DNA of 17,524 nt from Clostridiales bacterium (GCA_009774735.1 VSOH01000009.1:1-17524); one strand, 5' to 3'. Numbered from the stretch's first letter, positions 1-8,602 are shown. Program-made: numbers and translations. Notes: a model not told the origin generated them from the letters alone.

Positions 1-341
1 GCAGCATACCACTTACTGTAAAAGCAACAACACTCAACAATCCTATTTCCTTTGCAAACAGCATAGGTACAATGATTGTAAGTGATAATGTTTATGAACT
101 GATAAAATCTGGTACTGTTTTAGAAAACAGTATTGTGAGCATAAATGGCGAGGGCATCGAAGATAACGAAAAATTGTTCGAGGACATGAGTAATCTGCTT
201 GATAATAGCCCGTATTTGCAGGGACATTCCCATAGAGTGAATGAAATTATGTCGGCAAATAGCTCAACTTTCCTTTTAATTGGATTTTTGGTTGTACTTT
301 TTTTTATTGCAACAGGCAGTATCTTATATTTTAATAATATT
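1..341 (+). pseudogene. Truncated BceB/FtsX-like ABC transporter permease, internal fragment
   Basis: The reading frame is open from position 3, before the window starts, through to about 341. It reads ...SIPLTVKATTLNNPISFANS..., then MIVSDNVYELIKSGTVLENS from 72, and ends in a membrane helix, FLLIGFLVVLFFIATGSILY, followed by FNN (about 273-338). The extracytoplasmic stretch followed by a F-ATGSI-YF helix resembles the large loop and following helix of BceB-type permeases, which with an ATPase partner respond to cell-wall-active peptides. The remaining C-terminal helices that such permeases have are absent. After about 341 the frame is simply the antisense of rnfB and has no permease character. 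I therefore call a gene truncated at its 3' end. The 5' part lies outside the window, so its state is unknown. Family assignment is by remembered motif resemblance and is moderately sure; truncation is well supported. Confidence 0.6.
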
Positions 342-1118
342 TCTGGGGCATTTTTCCTCACAGGCACCGCACTTAATGCACTTGTCATAGTCAATACGAG
401 CAATATTATTTTCAAATATAATTGCATCGCTCGGACAGTTTTTAGCACAGATTCCACATCCGATACAGCCCGCTGTACAGGCAGCAGTAACATCCTTACC
501 TCTCGCAAGCGACGAACACTGAACACGATATGTGCTGTTAGCAGGAACAAAATCAATAAGATTGTGAGGGCAGATTTTTACGCACCTGCCGCAGGCAATA
601 CACAGACTCTCATCAACAACTGCTTTTTTGTCAATTATTCTTATCGCTCTTACAGGGCAAACCTTTGCACAGGAGCCGAATCCAAGACAGCCGTAGCTGC
701 ATGAATAAGGACTTGAACCGGGCATCTTAGCAGCATAAACACAGCTATCAACACCGAAATAATTATATGATTCGTGTCTTTTTTCGCAGGTACCGTCACA
801 TTTTACATAGGCGACCTTGCGTTCAAGCTCACCAAGCTCTTTGCCCATAATTTCAGCAATCTTTTCTGCTGTGGGTTTTCCGCCTACAGGACAGGCTGAA
901 ACAGCAGCATCGCCCTTTGCGATAGCCTTTGCCAGTGCATCACAGCCCGCATAACCGCAGCCGCCGCAGTTTGAACCCGGAAGTGCATCCCTTACCTGCT
1001 CTTCCTTTTCATCAACCTCAACATGAAAAATCTTTTCGGCAATACCAAGAGCTAAACCGATAATAACACTGATTGCACAAACAATGCCGACAGCAATTGC
1101 TATTTCATTAAAATCCAT
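324..1118 (-). CDS. rnfB: Rnf electron transport complex subunit B (polyferredoxin)
   Basis: RnfB is the iron-sulfur subunit that accepts electrons from reduced ferredoxin and passes them into the membrane complex. The 264 residues start with one membrane anchor (about 5-26). A four-Fe-S domain follows, with Cys 51, 54, 59 and 76 in NCGGCGYAGC...CPVGG. Then come several ferredoxin-type motifs: C140/C144/C150/C154, C173-IACGRCVKICP, C218-IGCGICAKNCP and C247-IKCGACEEKCP, each ending in Cys-Pro. It is the last gene of the operon, 14 bases after rnfA, with an AGGAGGTG-like ribosome binding site. Its stop (324-326) lies inside the region that also reads as permease on the other strand, so the last few residues (about NIIKI) may derive from the junction sequence. 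No terminator follows it. Confidence 0.95.
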   Translation of the reverse strand: MDFNEIAIAVGIVCAISVIIGLALGIAEKIFHVEVDEKEEQVRDALPGSNCGGCGYAGCDALAKAIAKGDAAVSACPVGGKPTAEKIAEIMGKELGELERKVAYVKCDGTCEKRHESYNYFGVDSCVYAAKMPGSSPYSCSYGCLGFGSCAKVCPVRAIRIIDKKAVVDESLCIACGRCVKICPHNLIDFVPANSTYRVQCSSLARGKDVTAACTAGCIGCGICAKNCPSDAIIFENNIARIDYDKCIKCGACEEKCPRNIIKI

Positions 1119-1132
1119 AACAGCACCTCCGT

Positions 1133-1711
1133 TTAAGCAAACACGTTAAAGCCGTAAAAGGCGATTGACATCAGACATGCAGTCATAAGAACAGCGGGTG
1201 TTCCTGCAAATGCCTTAGGGAAATCATTGCTTTCTGTCTTTTCACGGACACCTGCCATAATAATTATTGCAACACAGAAGCCGAGTGCAGTACCAAGTCC
1301 TGTCACAACACTTGTTACAAAATCATTTGACTGCTGTACATTTGTAAGTGCTGTACCGAGTACCGCACAGTTCGTTGTAATCAGCGGGAGAAATACACCC
1401 AGATTCTTATAAAGAGCAGGTGAAACCTTCTTAAGAAAAATTTCAACAAGCTGTACAAGGAAAGCAATAACTGCAATAAATACGATTGTTCTCAAATAGG
1501 TAAGACCCAGCTTATCAAGCACATAGGTGTAAAGAAGACTTGTTACTGCAGATGACAATGTTATAACAAAAACCACTGCACCGCCCATACCCGCTGCGGT
1601 TTTCGTATTTCTTGATACACCAAGGAACGGACAGATACCAAGGAACTGACTGAGCACAACATTATTTATTAAAGCGGTTGTAATCAGCACAAGGAATAAT
1701 GTTTTAGCCAT
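1133..1711 (-). CDS. rnfA: Rnf electron transport complex subunit A
   Basis: RnfA is an integral membrane subunit homologous to NqrE and RnfE. With RnfE it forms the membrane core through which electrons and the coupling ion pass. The 192-residue protein has about six hydrophobic helices and the family signatures LGICPFLGVS (Cys27) and TTNCAVLGTAL (Cys114). In this family these conserved cysteines help hold a membrane-embedded Fe-S cluster. Its start overlaps the end of rnfE by 8 bases, which implies translational coupling; the ribosome binding site is AGGAGGTAGAG within rnfE. Length and motifs are fully normal. Confidence 0.96.
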   Translation of the reverse strand: MAKTLFLVLITTALINNVVLSQFLGICPFLGVSRNTKTAAGMGGAVVFVITLSSAVTSLLYTYVLDKLGLTYLRTIVFIAVIAFLVQLVEIFLKKVSPALYKNLGVFLPLITTNCAVLGTALTNVQQSNDFVTSVVTGLGTALGFCVAIIIMAGVREKTESNDFPKAFAGTPAVLMTACLMSIAFYGFNVFA

Positions 1712-2384
1712 CGTTCTCTACCTCCTCCTTAGCTGAAGAGCAGTTTCTGCAATCACCATTACACTTGGTTTCGCCCTTTGTGTGTCTGTTGGCACCCTTA
1801 AGCTTGAATTTATTCTGAATTGCACAGAGAATAGCAAGCACAAAGAATGCACCGGGAGCCATTACAAATATGGACACAGGCTCATAGCTTTCAGGCATAA
1901 CCTGAATATCGAACAGCGTACCTGCACCGATTAACTCTCTTACCATACCGATAATTGTTAAACCGACAGTAAAGCCCAAACCGATACCGATACCATCAAA
2001 TATTGATAAAATCGGATTGTTTTTTGATGCATACTGCTCAGCTCTGCCAAGTATGATACAGTTAACCACAATAAGTGGGATAAATATACCCAGACTGCTG
2101 TAAAGAGAAGTAACGTATGCATGCATAAGCATTTCAACAATTGTAACAAAAGACGCAATGATTATGATATATACCGGAACTCTTACACCATTGGGAATAA
2201 CCTTGCGAAGAAGTGAAATGATTAAGTTTGACATAATGAGAACTGCCATGGTAGCAACACCCATACCCAGACCGTTTTTTGCACTGGTAGTAACTGCAAG
2301 AGTGGGACACATACCGAGCATAAGAACTAAAACGGGATTTTCTTTAACAATACCGTTATAAAGTCTTTCAAATACTTTTTTCAT
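1704..2384 (-). CDS. rnfE: Rnf electron transport complex subunit E
   Basis: RnfE is the second NqrD/RnfE-type membrane subunit, paired with RnfA. The 226 residues contain about six membrane helices, with signatures LGMCPTLAVTTSAKNGLGMG (Cys26) and PLIVVNCIILGRAE (Cys109). The C-terminus after about residue 192 is a hydrophilic tail holding Cys208, Cys212 and Cys215 (KCNGDCRNCSSA), which is not part of the membrane core. It lies 4 bases after rnfG and overlaps rnfA by 8 bases. The cysteine tail could bind a metal or simply be a lineage-specific extension; that role is not shown by the sequence. Confidence 0.96.
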   Translation of the reverse strand: MKKVFERLYNGIVKENPVLVLMLGMCPTLAVTTSAKNGLGMGVATMAVLIMSNLIISLLRKVIPNGVRVPVYIIIIASFVTIVEMLMHAYVTSLYSSLGIFIPLIVVNCIILGRAEQYASKNNPILSIFDGIGIGLGFTVGLTIIGMVRELIGAGTLFDIQVMPESYEPVSIFVMAPGAFFVLAILCAIQNKFKLKGANRHTKGETKCNGDCRNCSSAKEEVENDG

Positions 2385-2388
2385 AATC

Positions 2389-3504
2389 TCACTCCCCCTT
2401 TCCGTATGCTAAAACGCTGATTTTACCGGGCTGCGGTGATGCAGCTGCAACTGCATCAACCGATTCCTCCGGCTCATCTGCCGCATTAACAAAAGCTTCT
2501 GATAAGCCGCCGCCGTAATTCTCCTGATAATACTTGATTGCTTCATTCACAGCCATATCAACAGCCCTGGTTGTAATTGTAGCACCACTTATTGCATCAA
2601 TCTCATTATTATCCTTATTCGCACCTGTACTAACAAATGAAATTTTGTCAGCCTTCAAGCCCACAAACTTTGCTGCATAATCAGCTTCCTGTGCTTTTGC
2701 ACCATAGCCGGGTGTTTCATTTGATGATATGATTTCAAAGCTCTTAAGTGTTGAATCCTTGCCAATTTCAACAGCAAGTGTAATTTTTCCTGCAAAGCCC
2801 TTGGTTGTTGTTACAGTGATTTTATAGCTGTCGCCAAGCTCCTCGGCATTGTCAACAACAACATTTTCAACCTTATCCTTTACACCGCCTGCAAAGTTTT
2901 CCTGATAGAAAACGATTGCCGCATTGGCAGCTTCTGTTACAGCATTACTTGTAATTGTAGCACCGCTGATTGCGTCGATCTGATTATCAGCAGTAGCTCC
3001 TGATTTTGTAGCCCCAAGTGTTGAAGCAGACTTACCGATAAACTGATTTTTAAAATCAGGCTCCGTACATTTAGAGCCAAGACCCGCAGTTTCGCTGTTG
3101 CTGATAACATCAAAGCCGGTAAGCTTGCCGTCCTTTGTAATACCGATAGCCACCTGAATATCGCCGCCGTAGCCATTTGGTGATGTCGCTGCAATAACAT
3201 AACCAACCACACTGCCGTCTGCATCTGTAACAGACAGAACATCGTTTGCAAAGCAGCCCTCATAGCCGGCATTTTTCATTACCTCTGCTGATTTTTCCAG
3301 CATTTCTGTTGTATTATCTGCCTCTGCAAAAGCATCTGCATCGGGATACACAACCTTATAAATCTCTGCTCTGGCATTAATTTCTGCCTGCTCAATAGGT
3401 CCTCTCGTAATCTGATTAACAACTGCAAGAAGTGAAACACAAACAAGAGTAACTATTACCAATACAATCGTATTGAGTATTATACCTGACTTTTTCTTTG
3501 CCAT
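2389..3504 (-). CDS. rnfG: Rnf electron transport complex subunit G with two FMN-binding domains
   Basis: RnfG carries covalently bound FMN on the outer face of the membrane and relays electrons inside the Rnf complex. This one has 371 residues, whereas single-domain RnfG proteins are usually near 200. One N-terminal membrane helix (about 9-30) is followed by two related FMN-binding units, about 95-205 and 225-335. Each ends in the flavinylation signature: SGATITS at 180-186 (acceptor Thr185 by family rule) and SGATITT at 306-312 (acceptor Thr311). Both are preceded by QIDAI or EIDAI and followed by an Ala-rich helix and YYQEN or FYQEN. A charged, Ala-rich tail follows (about 340-371). The start codon overlaps the rnfD stop by one base (TAATG). 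The duplication is seen directly; that both domains are flavinylated is inferred. Confidence 0.95.
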   Translation of the reverse strand: MAKKKSGIILNTIVLVIVTLVCVSLLAVVNQITRGPIEQAEINARAEIYKVVYPDADAFAEADNTTEMLEKSAEVMKNAGYEGCFANDVLSVTDADGSVVGYVIAATSPNGYGGDIQVAIGITKDGKLTGFDVISNSETAGLGSKCTEPDFKNQFIGKSASTLGATKSGATADNQIDAISGATITSNAVTEAANAAIVFYQENFAGGVKDKVENVVVDNAEELGDSYKITVTTTKGFAGKITLAVEIGKDSTLKSFEIISSNETPGYGAKAQEADYAAKFVGLKADKISFVSTGANKDNNEIDAISGATITTRAVDMAVNEAIKYYQENYGGGLSEAFVNAADEPEESVDAVAAASPQPGKISVLAYGKGE

Positions 3505-4514
3505 TATTTATTCTCTCCTTTCGCTTTTTCACAGCCGAAAGGCTTTGGAATTGTAATCTTTTCAATAATCGGAACAAGGAGATTGCCAATAATAATTGCA
3601 TAAGATACGCCTTCTGCAGAAGAGCCGAGAACACGGAACAGTGCAGTAAGCAAGCCAAGAACTATGCCGTAAATGATCTGACCCCATGGAGTAATCGGAC
3701 TTGTTACATAGTCAGTTGCCATAAAGAATGCACCTACAAGAAGTCCGCCTGAAAGCACCTGACCAAGCATATAGTTCAAGGAAACATCATTACCACTTGC
3801 TATATTAATTACAAATATAAATAAAGCGGTTGACAAAATGTAAGTAAGCGGAATTCTGACTGAAATCACCTTTTTGATAATCAGATAAAGACCGCCGATT
3901 AAAATCGCAAGTGCTGACACTTCACCTATGCATCCACCATGGAAGCCGAGGAAAAGAGTGAGCAAATCAACCTCTTCTCCACCCTTAAGCACTGCAAGCG
4001 GTGTTGCACCTGCAGTAGCATCTGCGGCTGCAGTCAGTGCCTTAAAGCCACTTGTTTTTATTATTTCAAACTGATCGGATAAGGTTCCGCTTGTGGCAAA
4101 ATCACTCATTCGTCCTGTAAAGGAAATCAGCAAAAAGCACCTTGCTGCCAAAGCAGGATTCATAAAATTCTGACCCAGACCGCCAAAGAGCATTTTAACT
4201 ACGACAATTGCGAATACGCTGCCGATAACAGGAATCCACCATGCAACATTTGCCGGAAGGTTCACTGCTAAAATCATACCGGTTACAACAGCACTGTAAT
4301 CAAAAATGGTAATTGTCTTTTTAGCAAGCAGTTCAAAAATCAGTTCACTTAAAACACAGGTAACAATACATATTGCAATTACCATCAGAGCTCTTAAACC
4401 GAACTGATAAACACCGAATGCCAGCACAGGCAGCAATGCAATAGCTACATCACGCATTACTGACTTAGTGGTATTCTGTGACCTCACGTGAGGAGATACT
4501 GAAACATTATACAT
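3504..4514 (-). CDS. rnfD: Rnf electron transport complex subunit D
   Basis: RnfD is the large integral membrane subunit, related to NqrB, that carries covalent FMN and contributes to the ion pathway. The 336 residues contain about nine to ten hydrophobic helices. Family signatures are GGLGQNFMNPALAARCF (about 111-127), the flavin-attachment region ADATAGATPLA (Thr171 is the likely acceptor) and ATDYVTSPITPWGQIIYG (about 266-283). The start at 4514 has a clear AAGGAGGGG ribosome binding site and lies 14 bases after rnfC. Its TAA stop overlaps the rnfG ATG. Length and motifs are normal. Confidence 0.96.
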   Translation of the reverse strand: MYNVSVSPHVRSQNTTKSVMRDVAIALLPVLAFGVYQFGLRALMVIAICIVTCVLSELIFELLAKKTITIFDYSAVVTGMILAVNLPANVAWWIPVIGSVFAIVVVKMLFGGLGQNFMNPALAARCFLLISFTGRMSDFATSGTLSDQFEIIKTSGFKALTAAADATAGATPLAVLKGGEEVDLLTLFLGFHGGCIGEVSALAILIGGLYLIIKKVISVRIPLTYILSTALFIFVINIASGNDVSLNYMLGQVLSGGLLVGAFFMATDYVTSPITPWGQIIYGIVLGLLTALFRVLGSSAEGVSYAIIIGNLLVPIIEKITIPKPFGCEKAKGENK

Positions 4515-4528
4515 TTTTATTCCCCTCC

Positions 4529-5851
4529 TTATTTACCAAGCTGAACTTCCCTGACCTTAACCTTACCGAGCTTAAACATCTGGGTAAGCGGAATTTTGGC
4601 AGGACATACAAAGGTGCAGCTTCCGCACTCCATACACTCCATACCGCCGAGGTCAGCGAATCTTTCATAATCATTTGTTTTAATTGATTTGCACATCATC
4701 TGCGGAACTAATATTTCAGGGCAGGCAGCCACGCACTTGCCGCAATGAATACATGCAGACTGAGGAAGCATTGCAACATCATCCTTTGAAAATGCAAGGA
4801 TTGATGATGAAGTTTTAACAACAGGAATATCAAGCGTGCTCATAGCCATACCCATCATAGGTCCGCCTGAAATAAACTTGACAACATCATCCTTTGCACC
4901 GCCGCAAGCCTCAAGTACTTCGCTGTGACTCATACCCAAAGGAACATCAACATTGCATGGACTGTTAACAGCCTCACCCGTTATTGTCATAACCCTGTGG
5001 ATTAACGGCATACTCAGATAAACCGCTTCGTAAATTGCGTAACAGCTTGCAGTATTAATAACAATACATCCCTTATCGGCAGGAAGAATTTTTGAGTTAA
5101 GCTTTCTGCCTGTTACTGCAAAAATAAGCTGTCTTTCACCGCCCTGAGGATATTTTGTTTTCAAGGGCTGAACACTGATTTTTTCTTCTGCTGAGACTTT
5201 ATCCTCTAAAATCTTAATTGCATCATCCTTATTGTTTTCAATACCGATAACAGCCTTTGCATTCGGCAGCAGTTTTAAAACAGCCTTAATTCCCTTAATA
5301 ATTTCATCCGACTTTTCAAGCATCAATCTGTAATCCGAGGTAAGATAAGGCTCACATTCGGCACCGTTAATAATCAAGGTGTCAATATCAAGCGGATTTT
5401 TCGGAGCAATCTTAACACTTGTGGGAAAGCCTGCACCGCCGAGACCGACTATGCCTGACTCCTTAATTATATCAATAATTTCATCCTGCGTTAAGCGTTC
5501 AACATTTCTCGGCTCACCAAAGCCTGATACAGCTTCATCCGAATTATCATTTTCGATAACGATGGACTCAACCATAGAACCGTTCGTTACAAGCCTTTTT
5601 TCAATTTTCTTTACAACACCTGAAACGCTGCTGTAAATCGGAGCTGAAATAAAAGCACCTGCTTCAGCAATAAGCTGTCCCTTAAGAACCCTGTCACCAA
5701 CGCTGACAACAGCCTTTGCCGGGGCACCGATGCTTTGTGAAAGCGGATACACCAAAACAGAGCCTGCTGCTATGCTTTTTATTTCACAATCCTTTGACAG
5801 CTCTTTGCCGCCATAAGGATGAACTCCTTTCTTAAATGATTTCAATTTCAT
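4529..5851 (-). CDS. rnfC: Rnf electron transport complex subunit C (NADH-site subunit)
   Basis: RnfC is the peripheral subunit that exchanges electrons with NAD+/NADH. The 440-residue protein has an N-terminal RnfC barrel region (HPYGGKELS at 11-19). Then comes the Complex I 51-kDa-like flavin/NADH-binding fold with VGLGGAGFPTSVK (about 135-147) and INGAECEPYLTSDYRLM (about 161-177). Two 4Fe-4S motifs follow: C367-IHCGKCVAACP and C406-MECGSCTFVCP. It is the first gene of the operon, with AAGGAGTG about 8 bases before the ATG. A strong promoter lies 54-82 bases upstream of the start codon. Length is typical of clostridial RnfC; the long C-terminal repeats of proteobacterial versions are absent. 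Confidence 0.96.
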   Translation of the reverse strand: MKLKSFKKGVHPYGGKELSKDCEIKSIAAGSVLVYPLSQSIGAPAKAVVSVGDRVLKGQLIAEAGAFISAPIYSSVSGVVKKIEKRLVTNGSMVESIVIENDNSDEAVSGFGEPRNVERLTQDEIIDIIKESGIVGLGGAGFPTSVKIAPKNPLDIDTLIINGAECEPYLTSDYRLMLEKSDEIIKGIKAVLKLLPNAKAVIGIENNKDDAIKILEDKVSAEEKISVQPLKTKYPQGGERQLIFAVTGRKLNSKILPADKGCIVINTASCYAIYEAVYLSMPLIHRVMTITGEAVNSPCNVDVPLGMSHSEVLEACGGAKDDVVKFISGGPMMGMAMSTLDIPVVKTSSSILAFSKDDVAMLPQSACIHCGKCVAACPEILVPQMMCKSIKTNDYERFADLGGMECMECGSCTFVCPAKIPLTQMFKLGKVKVREVQLGK

Positions 5852-5904
5852 ACTAATGCACTCCTTGGGATTTGTATTTATCCTAATGTAAGTATAGCCA
5901 ATTT

Positions 5905-5933
5905 ATTATACCATATTGTTAAATTATAATCAA
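5905..5933 (-). promoter_or_regulatory. Sigma-A promoter of the rnf operon
   Basis: On the minus strand the -35 box TTGATT (5928-5933) and the -10 box TATAAT (5905-5910) are separated by exactly 17 bases. A TG dinucleotide one base before the -10 gives an extended -10 element. Transcription should start near 5898, giving a leader of about 45 bases before the rnfC ATG. No other promoter-like sequence is evident within the tightly packed operon, so all six genes probably share it. Confidence 0.8.
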
Positions 5934-5985
5934 TCAATATAAACAGGATTTGTTAATAAAATGGTAATAATCGACTGTAACACAT

Positions 5986-6028
5986 AAAAAAACCGATAAA
6001 CGCAAAAGGAAATGCACTTATCGGTTTT
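5986..6028 (-). terminator. Intrinsic terminator of the TagF-like/GT4 gene
   Basis: An 11-bp perfect stem, AAAACCGATAA (5989-5999) against TTATCGGTTTT (6018-6028), is followed on the minus strand by a run of seven T residues (5986-5992 complement). It starts just 5 bases past the stop codon and lies before the rnf promoter, so it separates the two transcription units. Confidence 0.85.
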
Positions 6029-6032
6029 AATT

Positions 6033-8492
6033 TTACTCAAATACTTGTTCAAATTCCGCCATTGCGTCATTGTTAAACTTCTCAACATCAAATTTAACAA
6101 GACCCTTAAGCTCGTTGTTTTTAAAGGCTTTAAATCCGTCAACCAAGCCTTGCTCACTGTTATCAACAAGATAACCGTAGCCCGCCTCAAGAAATTCCTT
6201 CGGACCTGTAATATCCGTTGAAATAACAGGAACATCCAAAATCAAAGCCTCAATAATTGTCATAGGCAGTCCTTCATAGAGAGAGGACAGTACAAAGGCA
6301 TCACAATTCTTTAAAATAGGGTAAGGATTCATAATTGATTTTATGATAATGACATGATCAATAATTGTATTTTCCTTCTCATCCTGAACCATAGAAAGAA
6401 TGCTTTCAAACTCCTTACCGTAACCGCCGATTACAATAAGCCATGCATCAGGGTCACTTTCTTTTCTGTATTTATCAAAAGCTGTAATCAGTCTGTCAAT
6501 ACCCTTTTCCTGTGAAAAACGAGCAATATTCACAAACTTGTTAATTGACTTATCCGCAAGTATTTCATTCAGCTTTGAAAGCTTGGCAGTGCAGAAAGTA
6601 TCATCCTGAAACTCAACTGCAAGTGCCGACTTGCTGACAATGTTATCAACGTCATTCTGGTTATGAACAACACAAATCTTTTTCTGCTCTGCATCACTCA
6701 TAAACGGCTTAAGCTCTTCGCCCATTGTTTCCCTTACAACAACAATTTTGTCGAAGTTTGCATATGCATATTTTACAGAATTTATGTGGAAGTTATTTTT
6801 TGTGGTGGATTCCTTGTACATATTATTATGCACCCAGATATACTTAGGGCAGGTCAGCCTGCCGAGAAGCTGCATAATATGCTTTTCATAGCCTGTAAAG
6901 TGAATCGCATGGTCAAAGCTGATTGTAGGAAAGCATCGTCTGAGCTCACGCTCATAAATGCTGTCGAGTGCTTTCTTGGTTGCTTTTGTGCTGATATTCA
7001 TATAATAAAGCACCTGAAGAATTGCCTCTTTGACATTCAGATTTTTCGGACCCTGCATAGGTATATATTTAACACCCGACTGGAACTCATTAATAAGCAG
7101 CTTATTAGGGTTCGTTTTTCTCGCATAGAATGTGAGAATATAATTTCTTTCGTCAGCATCAAGACTGTTAACGAGATTCTTAAGTGCGGTGGTCATTCCG
7201 TTTTTCTGCAGAACACCTGCATAAATCAGCACATTTTCCTTGTCGTTATGATAATCAGTACCGTTAATCAGCTTCATTTCAGGTGATTTTCTGCCTGTAA
7301 GCATAAGATTAACAAGATTTCCTGCTGCCTTTTTATTGTCGTAATTACAGTATTCCCTTACAAGTTCACTGTAATCATATTCAAGCTCATCATTATTAAC
7401 AGCATCAGCAATCTGACGTGCATCATATGTGGCAAAAAAAGGCAGCTTTTCAATGTCAAAATACATACTTCTGCCTGCCATATACTCCTCTTTATCATAA
7501 GTATAAAGCAAAATCTTTCTGCCTGTATTTGCAAAATCAAACATAACGCTTGAATAATCTGTAATAAGACAATCGGCAATACTCAGAAAATCATAGGTTT
7601 CATAATTTGAAGGGAATTCCCTGATTTTTTCAAAGCCTTCCAAATCAATTTCAGCAGATGCAAGGTGATGAAGCTTAACAAACACAACAGTATTTTCGTC
7701 AAGCCTTGACTCCATTTCCACAAGCAGATGCATAATATAATATATCTGCTTATTTATCTCATCTCCCTTAGGGACAGACCTCCAGGTAGGCATATAAACA
7801 ACAACCTTTTTACCCTCAAGCCCGAAATCTCTGCGGATTTTATTAACTCTTGAATTATCAAAAAACCTGCCGTTGCATGGATAACCGCCCAGAACATACT
7901 TACCCTTATAAAACCAGTCAAGCATATAATCCTCTTTGATATGCTCAAATGAGTACGCATTAGGGTAAAGCAAATAGTCTGACATAAGAAAATTACGCTG
8001 AACATTTCCTATAGTGTTAGGGTTATCCTTAATGCTCCTGCCAAGACCCTTCAACGGGGTGCCATGCCAGGTATTCAGATAAATCTGACCCTCACGCTTA
8101 ATAAAATATGTCGGAAAGGCAACATTATTAACAAGATATTTTGCCGTAGTCAATGCCTTGCAATAGGCAGGACTGTTCTTCTGAACAATTTGTACATTAT
8201 CCTTAAAGCCGTAATTGTCAAGCAGCGCCTTCACCTTAGGAAAGCTCAATTTATTAACGGATATAACCTTTTTGTAATCCCTGAATTTTTTGTCATTATA
8301 AATATTTTCCAGAACATAAAAAGGATTGCCTGAAAAATCATCACCGCTGAAAGCTTCAAACAACATTAACCTGTCATCAACATCATACTTTGCAGCATAA
8401 TTTGTGACATAAAATTTAGCCCTGAAAAACTGGCTTTTACCAAGTTTTTTTACGTTTTTAAAAAACAAATCAAATAAACGTTTTACCGTCAT
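6033..8492 (-). CDS. TagF-like CDP-glycerol/ribitol phosphotransferase fused to a GT4 glycosyltransferase
   Basis: This 819-residue protein probably builds a phosphate-containing cell-surface polymer at the cytoplasmic membrane. The first half (about 30-400) matches the teichoic-acid glycerophosphotransferase (TagF-like) family: NTWHGTPLKGLGRSI at 140-154 (catalytic-type His143), YMPTWR at 233-238, VKLHH at 272-276 and ITDYSSVMFDF at 310-320. The second half (about 420-800) is a GT-B/GT4 glycosyltransferase. It has a Gly-rich start (VLIYAGVLQKNGMTTAL), NIARFSQEKGIDRLI at 655-669 and the EX7E donor-site motif with Glu740 and Glu748 in YEGLPMTIIEAL. There is no signal peptide. The start at 8492 has a GGGAGA ribosome binding site, and the gene is monocistronic between a consensus promoter and a terminator. 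The substrate cannot be read from the sequence. Confidence 0.85.
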   Translation of the reverse strand: MTVKRLFDLFFKNVKKLGKSQFFRAKFYVTNYAAKYDVDDRLMLFEAFSGDDFSGNPFYVLENIYNDKKFRDYKKVISVNKLSFPKVKALLDNYGFKDNVQIVQKNSPAYCKALTTAKYLVNNVAFPTYFIKREGQIYLNTWHGTPLKGLGRSIKDNPNTIGNVQRNFLMSDYLLYPNAYSFEHIKEDYMLDWFYKGKYVLGGYPCNGRFFDNSRVNKIRRDFGLEGKKVVVYMPTWRSVPKGDEINKQIYYIMHLLVEMESRLDENTVVFVKLHHLASAEIDLEGFEKIREFPSNYETYDFLSIADCLITDYSSVMFDFANTGRKILLYTYDKEEYMAGRSMYFDIEKLPFFATYDARQIADAVNNDELEYDYSELVREYCNYDNKKAAGNLVNLMLTGRKSPEMKLINGTDYHNDKENVLIYAGVLQKNGMTTALKNLVNSLDADERNYILTFYARKTNPNKLLINEFQSGVKYIPMQGPKNLNVKEAILQVLYYMNISTKATKKALDSIYERELRRCFPTISFDHAIHFTGYEKHIMQLLGRLTCPKYIWVHNNMYKESTTKNNFHINSVKYAYANFDKIVVVRETMGEELKPFMSDAEQKKICVVHNQNDVDNIVSKSALAVEFQDDTFCTAKLSKLNEILADKSINKFVNIARFSQEKGIDRLITAFDKYRKESDPDAWLIVIGGYGKEFESILSMVQDEKENTIIDHVIIIKSIMNPYPILKNCDAFVLSSLYEGLPMTIIEALILDVPVISTDITGPKEFLEAGYGYLVDNSEQGLVDGFKAFKNNELKGLVKFDVEKFNNDAMAEFEQVFE

Positions 8493-8532
8493 ATTATCTC
8501 CCGCTTTTACATTACACTTTTTTAATTATATA

Positions 8533-8561
8533 ATTATATCAAACATGGAACTGTTTGTCAA
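8533..8561 (-). promoter_or_regulatory. Consensus sigma-A promoter of the TagF-like/GT4 gene
   Basis: On the minus strand TTGACA (8556-8561) and TATAAT (8533-8538) are both full consensus and 17 bases apart, with an extended TG one base before the -10. Transcription should start near 8526, leaving a leader of about 34 bases. This implies strong constitutive expression. Confidence 0.85.
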
Positions 8562-8573
8562 AACAATTAAGTA

Positions 8574-8602
8574 TGGACAACAAAATAACATTGTGCTATT
8601 AT
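8574..8602 (+). promoter_or_regulatory. Probable promoter of the acyltransferase gene
   Basis: TGGACA (8574-8579) and TATTAT (8597-8602) lie 17 bases apart, each one mismatch from consensus. It is 12 bases from the outward-facing promoter of the TagF-like gene, so the two -35 boxes are back to back. A ribosome binding site, GAAAGGA, precedes the acyltransferase ATG. Confidence 0.6.

Noticed and set aside
342..704. Continuation of the + strand frame to 704 as protein sequence.
   Set aside because: It is antisense to the Cys-rich part of rnfB and shows no permease or membrane character; rnfB is certain.
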